The position numbers and the translations under genes are program-made. DNA of 64,000 nucleotides from Planctomycetota bacterium (GTDB lineage: Bacteria > Planctomycetota > UBA8742 > UBA2392): contig JABTUE010000001.1 of the NCBI GenBank assembly GCA_015075515.1, positions 496,001-560,000 of the forward strand, read 5' to 3'. Under the pieces are notes generated by a model. That model searched no databases, was not told where the DNA came from, and was given only the letters and a program-made list of their open reading frames with translations. Shown one piece after another: positions 43,026 to 50,674 of the stretch; within the stretch, counting starts at the first letter, position 1; the number at the start of each line of letters is the position of its first letter.

Positions 43026-43906
43026 CCCTTGCCCCTGCGCAACAGAGCCAGCGCCTGGGCCTCAAGTTCCGGCCGCTTGTGCAGCAGCACCTGAACCACA
43101 TCCAGGCGCGCCAGATCAAGGTCGGCCTCCAGGCGAACCTGAAGAAACCCGGCCTGCGGGATTACCTCGCGCACCACGCCCACGTTCAGTCCGGGCGGGA
43201 ACTGGCCCGAGAAATCCGATGTCAACACACGCTGGCCGGCGCTGACGCTGTCGCCCAGCGGCACGTCTTCCAGTTCCAGACGCGGAAAGTGCGGCCGGGC
43301 CGATGCGTTGCCGCGCAGCACGCCGCGCGCGGCGGCGCCGGGGCGGGCCGGGTCAACGATCACGCAGCTTGCGGCAAAGCCGGGGTCGGTCACAAGCTGC
43401 ACGCAGGCGTGGTTGTCGCCGGCCATGTAGACGCGGCCGATCAGGGTGCGGCCGCTGACCACCGGCATGAACTCGACAATGCCGTGGGCACGGCCGCGGT
43501 TGATCCACAGGCAGTGGCGCCAGGTCGAGGCGTCGCCGTGAAAGATCACGCGCGCCGGCACCGCCGGGGGCAGCACGGCCGCGGCAAAGGCCGGGTCGGG
43601 TTCGGCCAGGGCGCGGGCACCGGCCAGGGCCGCGGCCAGGGCGGCGTTTTCGGCGGCAAGCTGGGCCACGCGCTCGCGTTCGAACAGAAGTTCGCGCCGG
43701 GCGCGTTCGGTTTCGGACAGGCCGGATTCTTCGGCCTGGGGCACGTCGGGGGCGGCGTGGGCCAGCGGCAGAAAGGTGACCAGCTTGAGCCGTTCGGCCA
43801 CGCGCGTGTAGGGCAACAACAGGGTCAGCGCCAGCAGAATGCAGGTGGCGACCAGCGGGTGCTGGACCAGCCAGAGCAGCGAAAGTTTTTCACGCAAACG
43901 GGGCAT
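43022..43906 (-). CDS. mreC: Rod-shape protein MreC
   Basis: 294 residues if started at ATG 43906; a TTG at 43960 would add 18 residues and neither has a strong ribosome site. One N-terminal TM (about 15-35, PLVATCILLALTLLLPYTRV), a coiled coil (SETERARRELLFERERVAQL, then AAENAALAAALAGARALAE) and a periplasmic double beta-barrel (VVSGRTLIGRVYMAGDNHAC, LLTSDFSG-like VLTSDFSGQFPPGLNVGVV) form the normal MreC layout. MreC scaffolds the peptidoglycan elongation machinery around PBP2. It is followed by mreD with a 4-nt overlap and preceded by mreB with a gap of about 148 nt. Confidence 0.9.
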   Translation of the reverse strand: MPRLREKLSLLWLVQHPLVATCILLALTLLLPYTRVAERLKLVTFLPLAHAAPDVPQAEESGLSETERARRELLFERERVAQLAAENAALAAALAGARALAEPDPAFAAAVLPPAVPARVIFHGDASTWRHCLWINRGRAHGIVEFMPVVSGRTLIGRVYMAGDNHACVQLVTDPGFAASCVIVDPARPGAAARGVLRGNASARPHFPRLELEDVPLGDSVSAGQRVLTSDFSGQFPPGLNVGVVREVIPQAGFLQVRLEADLDLARLDVVQVLLHKRPELEAQALALLRRGKG

Positions 43907-44054
43907 GGGCGCGCGGGCAAGGCTCAGGTCAAGGCTCTGCAACGATGAAGCCGCCGGCAACCGCGGGCAGCCTCGCCTGAAGACCTATCGGTGTTTTACA
44001 GGGCGCGGCTTTGGCGCAGTTGGGGCGGCGGTCGCCGAAAACCGGTTCGGCCTG

Positions 44055-45122
44055 CTAAATGTCCTCGGCCGATTCCAGCAATTCGGTGTAGCCGTTGAGG
44101 TCTTTCAGCACGGCCTCGGTGCCGCGCACCACGGCGTAAATCGGCTCTTCGGCGCGGCGCACGGGCAGGTTCACGTCGTGCTCGAGGTAGTAATCCAGAC
44201 CGCGCAGGCTTGCCCCGCCGCCGGCCAGCATGATGCCCTGGTCCACCAGATCGGCCGCGATTTCCGGCGGTGTGCGCTCCAGCGTGCGCTTGATGCTCTG
44301 GGCGATCTGGCGCACCACCGGCATCAGGGCCTCGCGGATCTGGATGCTGTTGATGGTGGTGCGGGCGGGCAGGCTGGTGGCCAGGTTGCGGCCGCGGATT
44401 TCCATCTGCATTTCGTCCTGGCCCAGCAGTTCCATCGGGACCACCGAGCCGATGGCGATCTTGATCTTTTCGGCCGTCTGTTCGCCGACCAGCAGCCCGC
44501 ACTGGTCCTTGATGTAGGCCACAATCGCCTGGGTCAGTTCGTCGCCGGCAATGCGCAGCGTTTCGTAGGTGACCACGCCCTGAAGGCTGAGCACGGCAAC
44601 GTCGGTGGTGCCGCCGCCGATGTCCACGATCATGCTTCCGGCCGGGTCGTTGATCGGCAGTCCGGCGCCCAGGGCCGCGGCCTTGGGCTGTTCAATCAGG
44701 TACACGCTGCGGGCGCCGGCGCGTTCGGCGCTTTCGATCACGGCGCGTTTTTCGACGCCGGTGATGCCCATCGGCACGCTGATGATCAGGCGCGGCTTGA
44801 GCCCCCAGGCGCGGTTGTGAACCTTGCGGATGAAGTAGCTCAGCATGGCCTCGGTGATTTCGAAGTCGCTGATCACGCCGTTCTTCAGCGGGCGGATCGC
44901 CTCGATGTTGCCGGGGCACTTGTCCAGCATGTTCTTGGCCGCGTTGCCCACGGCGTCGCCGTTGTTCAGCACCTCGGTCGTGCCCTTGCGCACCGCGACC
45001 ACGCTGGGTTCACACAGCACGATGCCCTGGCCGCCCACGCAAACGGCGGTGTTGGCCGTGCCCAGATCTATGCCCATGTCCAGGCTGAAGACGCCAAGAA
45101 TCCGTTCAAGCATCGTTGCCAT
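44055..45122 (-). CDS. mreB: Actin-like rod-shape protein MreB
   Basis: 355 residues with every actin-fold motif: phosphate 1 GIDLGTANTAVCVGGQGI, the VGNAAKNMLDKCPGNIEAIR region, connect IESAERAGARSVYLIEQPKA, phosphate 2 MIVDIGGGTTDVAVLSLQG, and the adenosine motif IMLAGGGASLRGLDYYLEHD. MreB filaments position cell-wall synthesis. Some Planctomycetota lack much of this machinery, so a complete mreBCD set is informative about the lineage. ATG 45122 is used; ATG 45113 is an alternative. The gene stands after the terminator of the zinc-ribbon repeat gene and so probably has its own promoter. Confidence 0.95.
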   Translation of the reverse strand: MATMLERILGVFSLDMGIDLGTANTAVCVGGQGIVLCEPSVVAVRKGTTEVLNNGDAVGNAAKNMLDKCPGNIEAIRPLKNGVISDFEITEAMLSYFIRKVHNRAWGLKPRLIISVPMGITGVEKRAVIESAERAGARSVYLIEQPKAAALGAGLPINDPAGSMIVDIGGGTTDVAVLSLQGVVTYETLRIAGDELTQAIVAYIKDQCGLLVGEQTAEKIKIAIGSVVPMELLGQDEMQMEIRGRNLATSLPARTTINSIQIREALMPVVRQIAQSIKRTLERTPPEIAADLVDQGIMLAGGGASLRGLDYYLEHDVNLPVRRAEEPIYAVVRGTEAVLKDLNGYTELLESAEDI

Positions 45123-45230
45123 GGCGATTCCCGAAAAGCCGCGAATGGTCGCAGACCGCCGATGCGGCCTGCTCTTGGGGTTATCGGGAAGCGAGTTGTG
45201 CGTTCTTCACTCAAATAACACGCGGCGCCG

Positions 45231-45263
45231 AAAACGACGCGGCCCCCGCCGGGCGGGGGCCGC
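45231..45263 (-). terminator. Rho-independent terminator of zinc-ribbon repeat gene
   Basis: A perfect 10-bp GC stem (45239-45248 and 45254-45263, 5-nt loop). On the minus strand GTCG and then TTTT follow. It lies 18 nt after the stop of the large zinc-ribbon gene, upstream of mreB. Confidence 0.7.
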
Positions 45264-45281
45264 GCGCGGGGCCGTGGGGCC

Positions 45282-47549
45282 CTATTCGTCCACGCTCATG
45301 GCTTCAATCGCGAGCTTGAGCCCGTTGAAGGTGCGCACGCCGACCTGGCCGCCGCCTTCGCCGGCCTGGTCGCTGGCGGCCAGACGGTGGCCGTTGAAGG
45401 TGCCGGAGACGTTTTTGCCGCGGAAGGTCAGCACAATCGTGTCGTATTCGGCGTCGCGGTTCCAGCGCGGCAGGGGCAGATAGCCGCCCTTGTTGTCGCC
45501 CACCAGCACGGTGGGCTTGCCGCCGCTGACGCGCAGCACGCGGTAATAGCCGTCGGCGCGGACCTGCAGCGAGTGGTAGTCGCCGGCACCGGTGTAGCGG
45601 AAGTGAACCTCATAGCCTTTGGCGCTTTCGCCGGTAACGCGGCGGTCGGCGTCGGTCATGTCACGCCAGATAGTCAGGCGGATCTCGCCGTCGTTGACCC
45701 GGCCCTGCATGTGAAAGCCCTTGTTCGCCTCCACCTCAATGGCGCCCTTGACGCCGGGCTTGCCGGGCACATAGCGCGCGCCGGCGGGCAGCCAGCGCCA
45801 GTCGTGGCGCGGGGCGTCAAAGTTCTCGTTGAAGTAGTCGCGGGCCACGCCGGCTTCGGCGGGCTTGGGCGCCTTGCGCTCGTACTTGGGCCAGGCCGTG
45901 CGGAACGGGTCGGTCTCGGGCTCTTTGACCACCGGCGGCTTCGGTTCCGGCAGCGGCGGCGGAGGCTCCGGTTTGGGTTCGGGCTTCGGCTCCGGTTTGG
46001 GTTCGGGCTTCGGCTCGGGTTTGGGTTCCGGCTTGGGCTCGGGCTTGGGCTCGGGCAGCGGTTCCGGCTCCGGCGTCGGAGGTTGGGGTTCGGGCTGGGG
46101 CGGTTCCGGCTCCGGCATCGGAGGTTGGGGCTCCGGCATAGGCGGTTCCGGCTCCGGCATCGGAGGTTGGGGTTCGGGCTGGGGCGGTTCCGGCTCCGGC
46201 GTCGGAGGTTGGGGCTCCGGCATGGGCGGTTCCGGCTCCGGCGTCGGAGGCTGAGGCTCCGGCATGGGCGGTTCGGGCTTGGGTTCCGGCTTGGGCTCGG
46301 GCTCGGGTTCCGGCTTGGGCTCGGGCTTGGGTTCCGGCTGCGGCTCGGGCTTGGGTTCCGGCTTGGGCTCGGGCTTGGGTTCCGGCTTGGGCTCGGGTTC
46401 AGGCGTGTTCGCGCCATTGGCGGGCGGTTCATTACCCGCCGGCGGGGGCTGGGTACCCTTGGCGCTGTCGTCGTGGCCGCCCACGTTGCGGGCAATCTCG
46501 TTCAGCCAGCTTTGGCCTTCCAGACCCACGGCCTTGCGCGCGTCGGGCAGATACACCAGCACGGCCAGCGCGCCGAGGTCAAGCAGCAGGAACAGCACGA
46601 GAAACAGCACCAGCTTGCTGCCGCCCTTTTTCTTTTCACCCGCCGGGGTCATGGTGCCGGGTTTGGTCACCTTGGCGGGCAGTTTCTTGCCCTTGTCGGG
46701 CAGGGCACCCTTGCCGGGCAGCTTGGCCGTGCCGGTTTTGGCCGCGGGCTCGGCGCCGTCACCGGCCGGCAGTTTGCCCTTGCCAAGCGGCGCCTTGCCC
46801 GGAAGCTTGGCGGCCTTGCCGGGCAGCTTGCCCTTGCCGGGCAGTTTGCCGGTTTTGGGTTCGGCCTCGGGTTCGGCGGCGGCAGGTTCTTCGGCCGGCG
46901 GAATGAAGTCTACGGCGGTGTCGCCGGATGCGGGCGGCACCTGGTCGGCCACCGTGTCGCCGGATGCGGACGGCGCCTGGTCGGCCACGGTATCGCCCGA
47001 AGACGGCGGGGCGTCGGCCACGGTGTCGCCGGAGGACGTCTCGCCGCCGAAGTGCCCGTCGGCCTGGGTGTCGCTCCAGGTTTCGCCCGAGCTGCGGGCG
47101 GTGTCGGAAACAGTGTCGTCGCCCCAGCCCTGTTCGGGGGCGCCGGGCAGGGTCTGGCTGAAATCCTGACCCTTGCCGGGGTACTGGGTAGCGAAGTCGT
47201 CGCCGCCTTTGGTCGGGTACTGGGTGGCGAAATCGTCGCCGCCTTTGGTCGGGTACTGGGTGGCGAAATCGTCGCCGCCGCGGGTGGGCATCTGGGTGGC
47301 AAAGTCATCGCCGCCGGCGCCGGGCATACGCCGGGCCGGGCCGCTGTCGCCGGCAACTGCCGGGGCGTCCACCTGGGTGCGGTCCACGGCGGCCTGGCGG
47401 TCAAATTCGTCGGCTTCGGGCAGGGTGCCGGTTTCGCCGCCGACGCGGAACACGCCGCCGCAGGCCTTGCACTTGATGCGCTTGCCGAACAGGTTGTCGG
47501 GCAGAATGAAGTTTTTCTGGCAGTGCGGGCAATCAGTGGCAAGAGACAT
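45282..47549 (-). CDS. Large zinc-ribbon, repeat-rich membrane protein of unknown function
   Basis: 755 residues. Order: MJ0042-type zinc ribbon ([20 protein letters not shown], then [10 protein letters not shown]); four GGDDFATQ-type repeats; four to five SGDTVAD repeats; Lys/Gly/Pro-rich KLPGKG repeats; one TM at about 322-343 ([20 protein letters not shown]); about 160 residues of Pro-Glu-Pro repeats; and a C-terminal globular beta domain (about 590-755, [58 protein letters not shown]) resembling a concanavalin-like/DUF1080 fold. The Pro-rich stretch probably spans the periplasm to place the sugar-binding-like domain at a distance, with the ribbon and Thr-rich repeats in the cytoplasm, where the Thr residues could be phosphorylated. 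This reading is inference. Confidence 0.7.
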   Translation of the reverse strand: MSLATDCPHCQKNFILPDNLFGKRIKCKACGGVFRVGGETGTLPEADEFDRQAAVDRTQVDAPAVAGDSGPARRMPGAGGDDFATQMPTRGGDDFATQYPTKGGDDFATQYPTKGGDDFATQYPGKGQDFSQTLPGAPEQGWGDDTVSDTARSSGETWSDTQADGHFGGETSSGDTVADAPPSSGDTVADQAPSASGDTVADQVPPASGDTAVDFIPPAEEPAAAEPEAEPKTGKLPGKGKLPGKAAKLPGKAPLGKGKLPAGDGAEPAAKTGTAKLPGKGALPDKGKKLPAKVTKPGTMTPAGEKKKGGSKLVLFLVLFLLLDLGALAVLVYLPDARKAVGLEGQSWLNEIARNVGGHDDSAKGTQPPPAGNEPPANGANTPEPEPKPEPKPEPKPEPKPEPQPEPKPEPKPEPEPEPKPEPKPEPPMPEPQPPTPEPEPPMPEPQPPTPEPEPPQPEPQPPMPEPEPPMPEPQPPMPEPEPPQPEPQPPTPEPEPLPEPKPEPKPEPKPEPKPEPKPEPKPEPKPEPPPPLPEPKPPVVKEPETDPFRTAWPKYERKAPKPAEAGVARDYFNENFDAPRHDWRWLPAGARYVPGKPGVKGAIEVEANKGFHMQGRVNDGEIRLTIWRDMTDADRRVTGESAKGYEVHFRYTGAGDYHSLQVRADGYYRVLRVSGGKPTVLVGDNKGGYLPLPRWNRDAEYDTIVLTFRGKNVSGTFNGHRLAASDQAGEGGGQVGVRTFNGLKLAIEAMSVDE
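45930..46403 (-). repeat. Pro-Glu-Pro coding tandem repeats
   Basis: About 470 bp of short degenerate repeats in the zinc-ribbon gene, encoding PEPKPEPK-, [13 protein letters not shown]- and [13 protein letters not shown]-type units. A Lys-rich block at each end flanks a Met/Gln/Thr-rich centre. Such DNA is prone to length change by slippage. Confidence 0.9.
47179..47322 (-). repeat. Four 36-bp tandem repeats in zinc-ribbon gene
   Basis: Four direct units of 36 bp, each coding for 12 residues with the core GGDDFATQ. The first three differ at only a few bases in the core and the last is most diverged. The near identity points to recent duplication. Confidence 0.85.
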
Positions 47550-47569
47550 GGGGCGCCTCCGGAAACGAA

Positions 47570-47593
47570 CGCCCCGAGTATAGGCTCGGGGCG
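47570..47593 (-). terminator. Hairpin between lipoprotein and zinc-ribbon genes
   Basis: A 9-bp perfect stem (47570-47578 and 47585-47593, 6-nt loop), followed on the minus strand by GTTCGTTT-like T-rich sequence. It may be a weak terminator. On the same strand its loop reads into TATACT, so a promoter function for the zinc-ribbon gene is an alternative. Confidence 0.4.
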
Positions 47594-47617
47594 GGTTGAA
47601 TCACACCACGAACAGGG

Positions 47618-48121
47618 CTACCGGCTGCGCAGTTCGCCGGGCAGTTCGCCGCGGTAGAACTCGGGCCGGGCCAGTTGCCGCGGGTCGCGTTCAAGCACGG
47701 AAAGCTGATAGCCGGGGCCGTAGCGCGAACTCATGTAGTTGTAGCGCCGGGCCACGTTTTCAAGCTGCTGGCGAACTTCGTCGCGGCGGCGCTGCTGAAC
47801 CAGAAACAGCAGCCGGTCCACGGCGCGGCGCATGTCGTCGGCCTGGGCCTGGTATTCGCTGTATTCGTCGTACACGTTGCCGATGCGCGCCGGGTCGTGG
47901 CGAACCAGCGCCGTGGCATAGGAAAGCGCGCGCTCGCATTCCGGCACGGCCAGGGCGTACTGGGCACCGATCACGTGCTTGTCAATGTTGCGGATCTCGA
48001 ACGCCAGCTTGTCCATGGCCTCTTCGTAGCCGCGAGGATCGCGGGACAGGCGGGTGTCCTGGCTGGAGGCACAGCCCGCCGCCAGCAGCAACAGGGCCAT
48101 CGGAAGAAACAGGTTCTTCAT
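47618..48121 (-). CDS. Lipoprotein of unknown function
   Basis: 167 residues. A signal peptide MKNLFLPMALLLLAAGC with lipobox LAAGC gives an acylated Cys17. The mature protein is helical and charged, with coiled-coil propensity (EYQAQADDMRRAVDRLLFLV, then QQRRRDEVRQQLENVARRYN), and ends in an Arg/Pro-rich tail. No Cys-His heme motif is present, so the resemblance to four-helix cytochromes is only in shape. It lies 73 nt after the selenoprotein gene on the same strand. Confidence 0.65.
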   Translation of the reverse strand: MKNLFLPMALLLLAAGCASSQDTRLSRDPRGYEEAMDKLAFEIRNIDKHVIGAQYALAVPECERALSYATALVRHDPARIGNVYDEYSEYQAQADDMRRAVDRLLFLVQQRRRDEVRQQLENVARRYNYMSSRYGPGYQLSVLERDPRQLARPEFYRGELPGELRSR

Positions 48122-48194
48122 GGGCGTGACCGGTTACACACGGCGGGGGAGGGTTTACTCTAGCGCCCGGCGCGGGCGCATCAAGGGTGGGCTG

Positions 48195-48962
48195 TTACTT
48201 GCCCATTGCCGCGCGCAGGCCGTCGCGCAGCGCCGGGGCATCCAGGCGCGCGCGGTAGTTGTCGGGCTGAAGCGCGCGTACCACCTGGCCCCGGGCGTTC
48301 ACAAAAAACACCGCCGGCCGCGCCGTGGATTTGCCCGGCACGGCGTCGTTGTGGCGCAGGCCGAAGGCGTCAATCACGCGCAGTTCGGGGTCGCCGATCA
48401 CGGCAAACTTCAGGCCGAAGCGTTCGGCCCCGGCCCTGGCCGTTTCGGGCGTGTCGCCGCAGACGGTGACGGCGGTGGCGTCCTTGAACTCGGGTTCGTC
48501 CAGCACGGACTGCAGCACCTGCAGTTCCTGGACGCAGAACGGTCACCAGAAGCCGCGCGTGAACACCAGAGCATAGGCCCGGCCGCGCAACGTGGTGTCA
48601 CTGACCGTGGCGCCGGACTGATCGGCGCCGGAAAAGGCCTTTACCGGTTCCAGCGCCTGAACCACCACCGGCGCCGGCAGGCGGTAGCTGTAATCCAGCA
48701 CCCAGAACGCCGTGCCGCCGGCCACGGCCAGCGTGGCCGCGCACAGCAGCGCCACCAGCGCCTTTTTCATGCCGCCGCGACCCAGACGCAGGGACTGGAT
48801 CGTGCCCAGCAGCGACCAGCCGGCACCCAGCCCCAGCAGAATCAGGCGCGGAGGATCGCCGGCCGAAAGCACCGGAAGCTGCGGCGCCCAGGGCAGAAAC
48901 AGGTACCCGGCCGCCAGCACGGTGCAGGTTCCGGCAATCGAGACAAGAACGGGCAGGCTCAT
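48195..48962 (-). CDS. Membrane-anchored peroxiredoxin-like selenoprotein (in-frame UGA, UxxC)
   Basis: 255 residues if the in-frame TGA at 48545-48543 is read as selenocysteine (residue 140). Start ATG 48962 has GGAG 6 nt upstream. Three TM helices (about 4-26, 40-58, 66-90; the Arg/Lys loop between the second and third is cytoplasmic, so the catalytic part faces the periplasm) are followed by an AhpC/TSA thioredoxin fold. The motif reads FTRGFW-Sec-PFC, exactly where relatives have FxRGxWCPxC. The same frame continues without a break through the rest of the fold (VTVCGDTPETARAG, GDPELRVIDAFGLR, STARPAVFFVNARGQVVRAL). A hairpin placed like a bacterial SECIS follows the UGA. Conventional gene calling would split it into a 139-residue protein and a fragment. 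It is likely co-transcribed with the MOSC and cox genes. Confidence 0.85.
48507..48528 (-). promoter_or_regulatory. Putative SECIS hairpin
   Basis: Starting 14 nt after the UGA, the minus strand forms a stem: GG-CC, one bulged A, then ACTGCAG paired with CTGCAGT, and a GTG loop (48518-48516) 24 nt after the UGA. The apical G-U and the distance fit the bacterial SECIS pattern recognised by SelB. Confidence 0.65.
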
Positions 48963-48984
48963 GGACGGCTCCGGGCGCGGCGCA

Positions 48985-49446
48985 TCATACAACCGTCACG
49001 GCGTCGCCAAGACGCACCGGGCCGTCTTCCAGCACGCGGCACAAAATGCCGACACGGCCGACAAAGTGGCTGACGGGCTCAACGCCGACAGCGCGCGCCA
49101 GAGATTCACAGGGGGTACGGGCACTGAAGACTTCCAGCAGCGCGGCCCCGGCCCGCAGCCGGGTATGAATCGGCAGCCAGTTCAGGTCAAGCGCGTCGCT
49201 GACCACCACCTGTTCGCCAAAGGCGCCGGGCGCGGCCAGCGCGCGCCCGAAACTGGCGGCAAACCAGGCGTAGGCACGGGCGTTGATCAGGTTGACCTGG
49301 CGGTTTTTGCTCTGGCCGAACTTTTTGTCACCCTGCACGCCCCTGCCGGCCACAAGCAGCAGTTCTTCGCGCGCCTGGCGGTACAGCGGCGGGTGCGAGC
49401 CGGCCGGGCCCAGCGCCAGCCCGGTGATGGTGGCTTTGGCGGTCAT
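48985..49446 (-). CDS. MOSC-domain protein
   Basis: 153 residues covering a single MOSC domain: GRGVQGDKKFGQSKNRQVNL, then GEQVVVSDALDLNWLPIHTR and FSARTPCESL with the conserved Cys that in MOSC sulfurases carries a persulfide. Small stand-alone MOSC proteins are linked to molybdenum cofactor sulfuration or reductive detoxification, but the partner here is unknown. It starts 8 nt after the cox subunit IV stop and ends 22 nt before the selenoprotein, so it is probably part of the oxidase transcript. Confidence 0.85.
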   Translation of the reverse strand: MTAKATITGLALGPAGSHPPLYRQAREELLLVAGRGVQGDKKFGQSKNRQVNLINARAYAWFAASFGRALAAPGAFGEQVVVSDALDLNWLPIHTRLRAGAALLEVFSARTPCESLARAVGVEPVSHFVGRVGILCRVLEDGPVRLGDAVTVV

Positions 49447-49454
49447 GGGCGGCG

Positions 49455-49850
49455 CTATTCGGGCTTGACCTTGCCGTCCACGGTCTTGTTCTTGCGGTAG
49501 TTTTCCATGTCGTGCTGGTACAGCTTGGTGTCAAACAGGATGTAGCCCACCATCCACAGCAGTGTCAGCACCGACCCCAGCATGATGAAGAAGTTGAACC
49601 GCTTGTCATAGCGCAGGTGCATGAACCACAGGCACACGATGCTGCCCTTGACCACGGCAATCGCCAGCGCGCCCACGACGTTCAGGCGGCCGACGTCCAC
49701 CTGGGCCGCCGCCACGGTAATCACCGTCAGCAGCACCAGGGTCAGAAACACCATCACCAGCGTTTTGGCGGAAGTGACGTGGCCGATCGTGCCGGGCAGG
49801 GCCTCGCCGTGGCCGTGGTCGCCGTGGGAATGCGCGTGGGCGTCGCTCAT
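49455..49850 (-). CDS. Cytochrome c oxidase subunit IV
   Basis: 131 residues with a His-rich N-terminus (SDAHAHSHGDHGHG) and three TM helices (LVMVFLTLVLLTVITVAAAQ, VVGALAIAVVKGSIVCLWFM, FIMLGSVLTLLWMVGYILF). The central VVKGSIVCLWFMHLRYDKRF is the prokaryotic subunit IV (COX4_pro/CtaF) signature. It stabilises the core oxidase. The His-rich tail may bind metal. It lies 18 nt after the subunit III gene. Confidence 0.9.
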   Translation of the reverse strand: MSDAHAHSHGDHGHGEALPGTIGHVTSAKTLVMVFLTLVLLTVITVAAAQVDVGRLNVVGALAIAVVKGSIVCLWFMHLRYDKRFNFFIMLGSVLTLLWMVGYILFDTKLYQHDMENYRKNKTVDGKVKPE

Positions 49851-49868
49851 GTCGCGTCTCGTTGGCCG

Positions 49869-50654
49869 CTAACCGATCAGGTACAGCAGCGGGAACAGGA
49901 AGATCCAGATCAGGTCCACGATGTGCCAGTACAGCGCCACGTTGTCCACGGCGCCGTAATACCTGCGGTTGAAATGGCCCTTGAGCGCCCGCACAAACAG
50001 CCAGGCGTAAACGCCCATACCCACCAGAACGTGAATGCCGTGCAGGCCGGTCATGCAGAAGTAAACGGCAAAGAAACTGCCCAGCCCCAGACCGTTCTTG
50101 CCCAGCATGTCGTTGACGGCCGCAAGCTGTTCCTCGCCCTGCATCTGGGCCAGGCCGGGGTTGTGCTTGTACAGCCAGTCCACCACGCCCCTGGGCAGGT
50201 CAGCCATGTTGTGGATGTGGAAACTGTCGCCCCACACCGACCCGACGTGAATCTTGTGGGTGTATTCAAAGTACTTGACGACCATGAACGTCAGCGCGCA
50301 CAGCCAGGTGATGGCGATGGTCAGCACCAGACCCCGGCGCTGTTCCAATTGCGCGCAGCGCACCGACCAGGCCGCGGTCATGGAACTGAACAGCAGCACG
50401 ATCGTGTTGGTCGCGCCCAGGCGCCAGTCCAGAAAGTACTGGCCCACGTGAAACATTTCGGTGTGGTTGCCGCGGTACACGGCATAGGCCGTGAACAGCG
50501 CGGCAAAGAACAGCACTTCCTGGCCCAGAAACAGCCACATGCCCAGCTTGCCGGCCTGGTACTGGTTGTGCAGGGTGTCAAAGTGCATGGCCAGCTCTTT
50601 CGGCCTGGGCGGAAGAGCGTGGGTATCGTGGCTGTGCGCGGTGCTGGTGCTCAT
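49869..50654 (-). CDS. Cytochrome c oxidase subunit III
   Basis: 261 residues with about five to six TM helices. KLGMWLFLGQEVLFFAALFT is the subunit III signature of caa3/bo3-type oxidases, and FYVGMG-like HGIHVLVGMGVYAWLFVRAL plus YYGAVDNVALYWHIVDLIWI close the protein. The N-terminus has His residues, as in subunit IV. An insertion of about 45 residues (VGSVWGDSFHIHNMADLPRG onward) sits between two helices. It lies 20 nt after subunit I. Confidence 0.95.
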   Translation of the reverse strand: MSTSTAHSHDTHALPPRPKELAMHFDTLHNQYQAGKLGMWLFLGQEVLFFAALFTAYAVYRGNHTEMFHVGQYFLDWRLGATNTIVLLFSSMTAAWSVRCAQLEQRRGLVLTIAITWLCALTFMVVKYFEYTHKIHVGSVWGDSFHIHNMADLPRGVVDWLYKHNPGLAQMQGEEQLAAVNDMLGKNGLGLGSFFAVYFCMTGLHGIHVLVGMGVYAWLFVRALKGHFNRRYYGAVDNVALYWHIVDLIWIFLFPLLYLIG

Positions 50655-50674
50655 GTGCCGTCGTGCCCCCGGTG

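Noticed and set aside
43907-43960. TTG 43960 as the mreC start
   Set aside because: It would put 18 more residues before the TM helix. The GAGG upstream is about 10 nt away, so it is possible, but ATG 43906 gives the usual short cytoplasmic N-terminus.
45930-46403. Dense short repeats as a possible CRISPR array
   Set aside because: Units are of variable length, in frame, and encode Pro-Glu-Pro motifs. There are no unique spacers and no cas genes.
48195-48518. Short open frame starting at GTG 48518 as an independent gene
   Set aside because: It is the 3' part of the thioredoxin fold in the same frame as the gene upstream, starts in the middle of a conserved helix and has no ribosome site. 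UGA readthrough explains it better.
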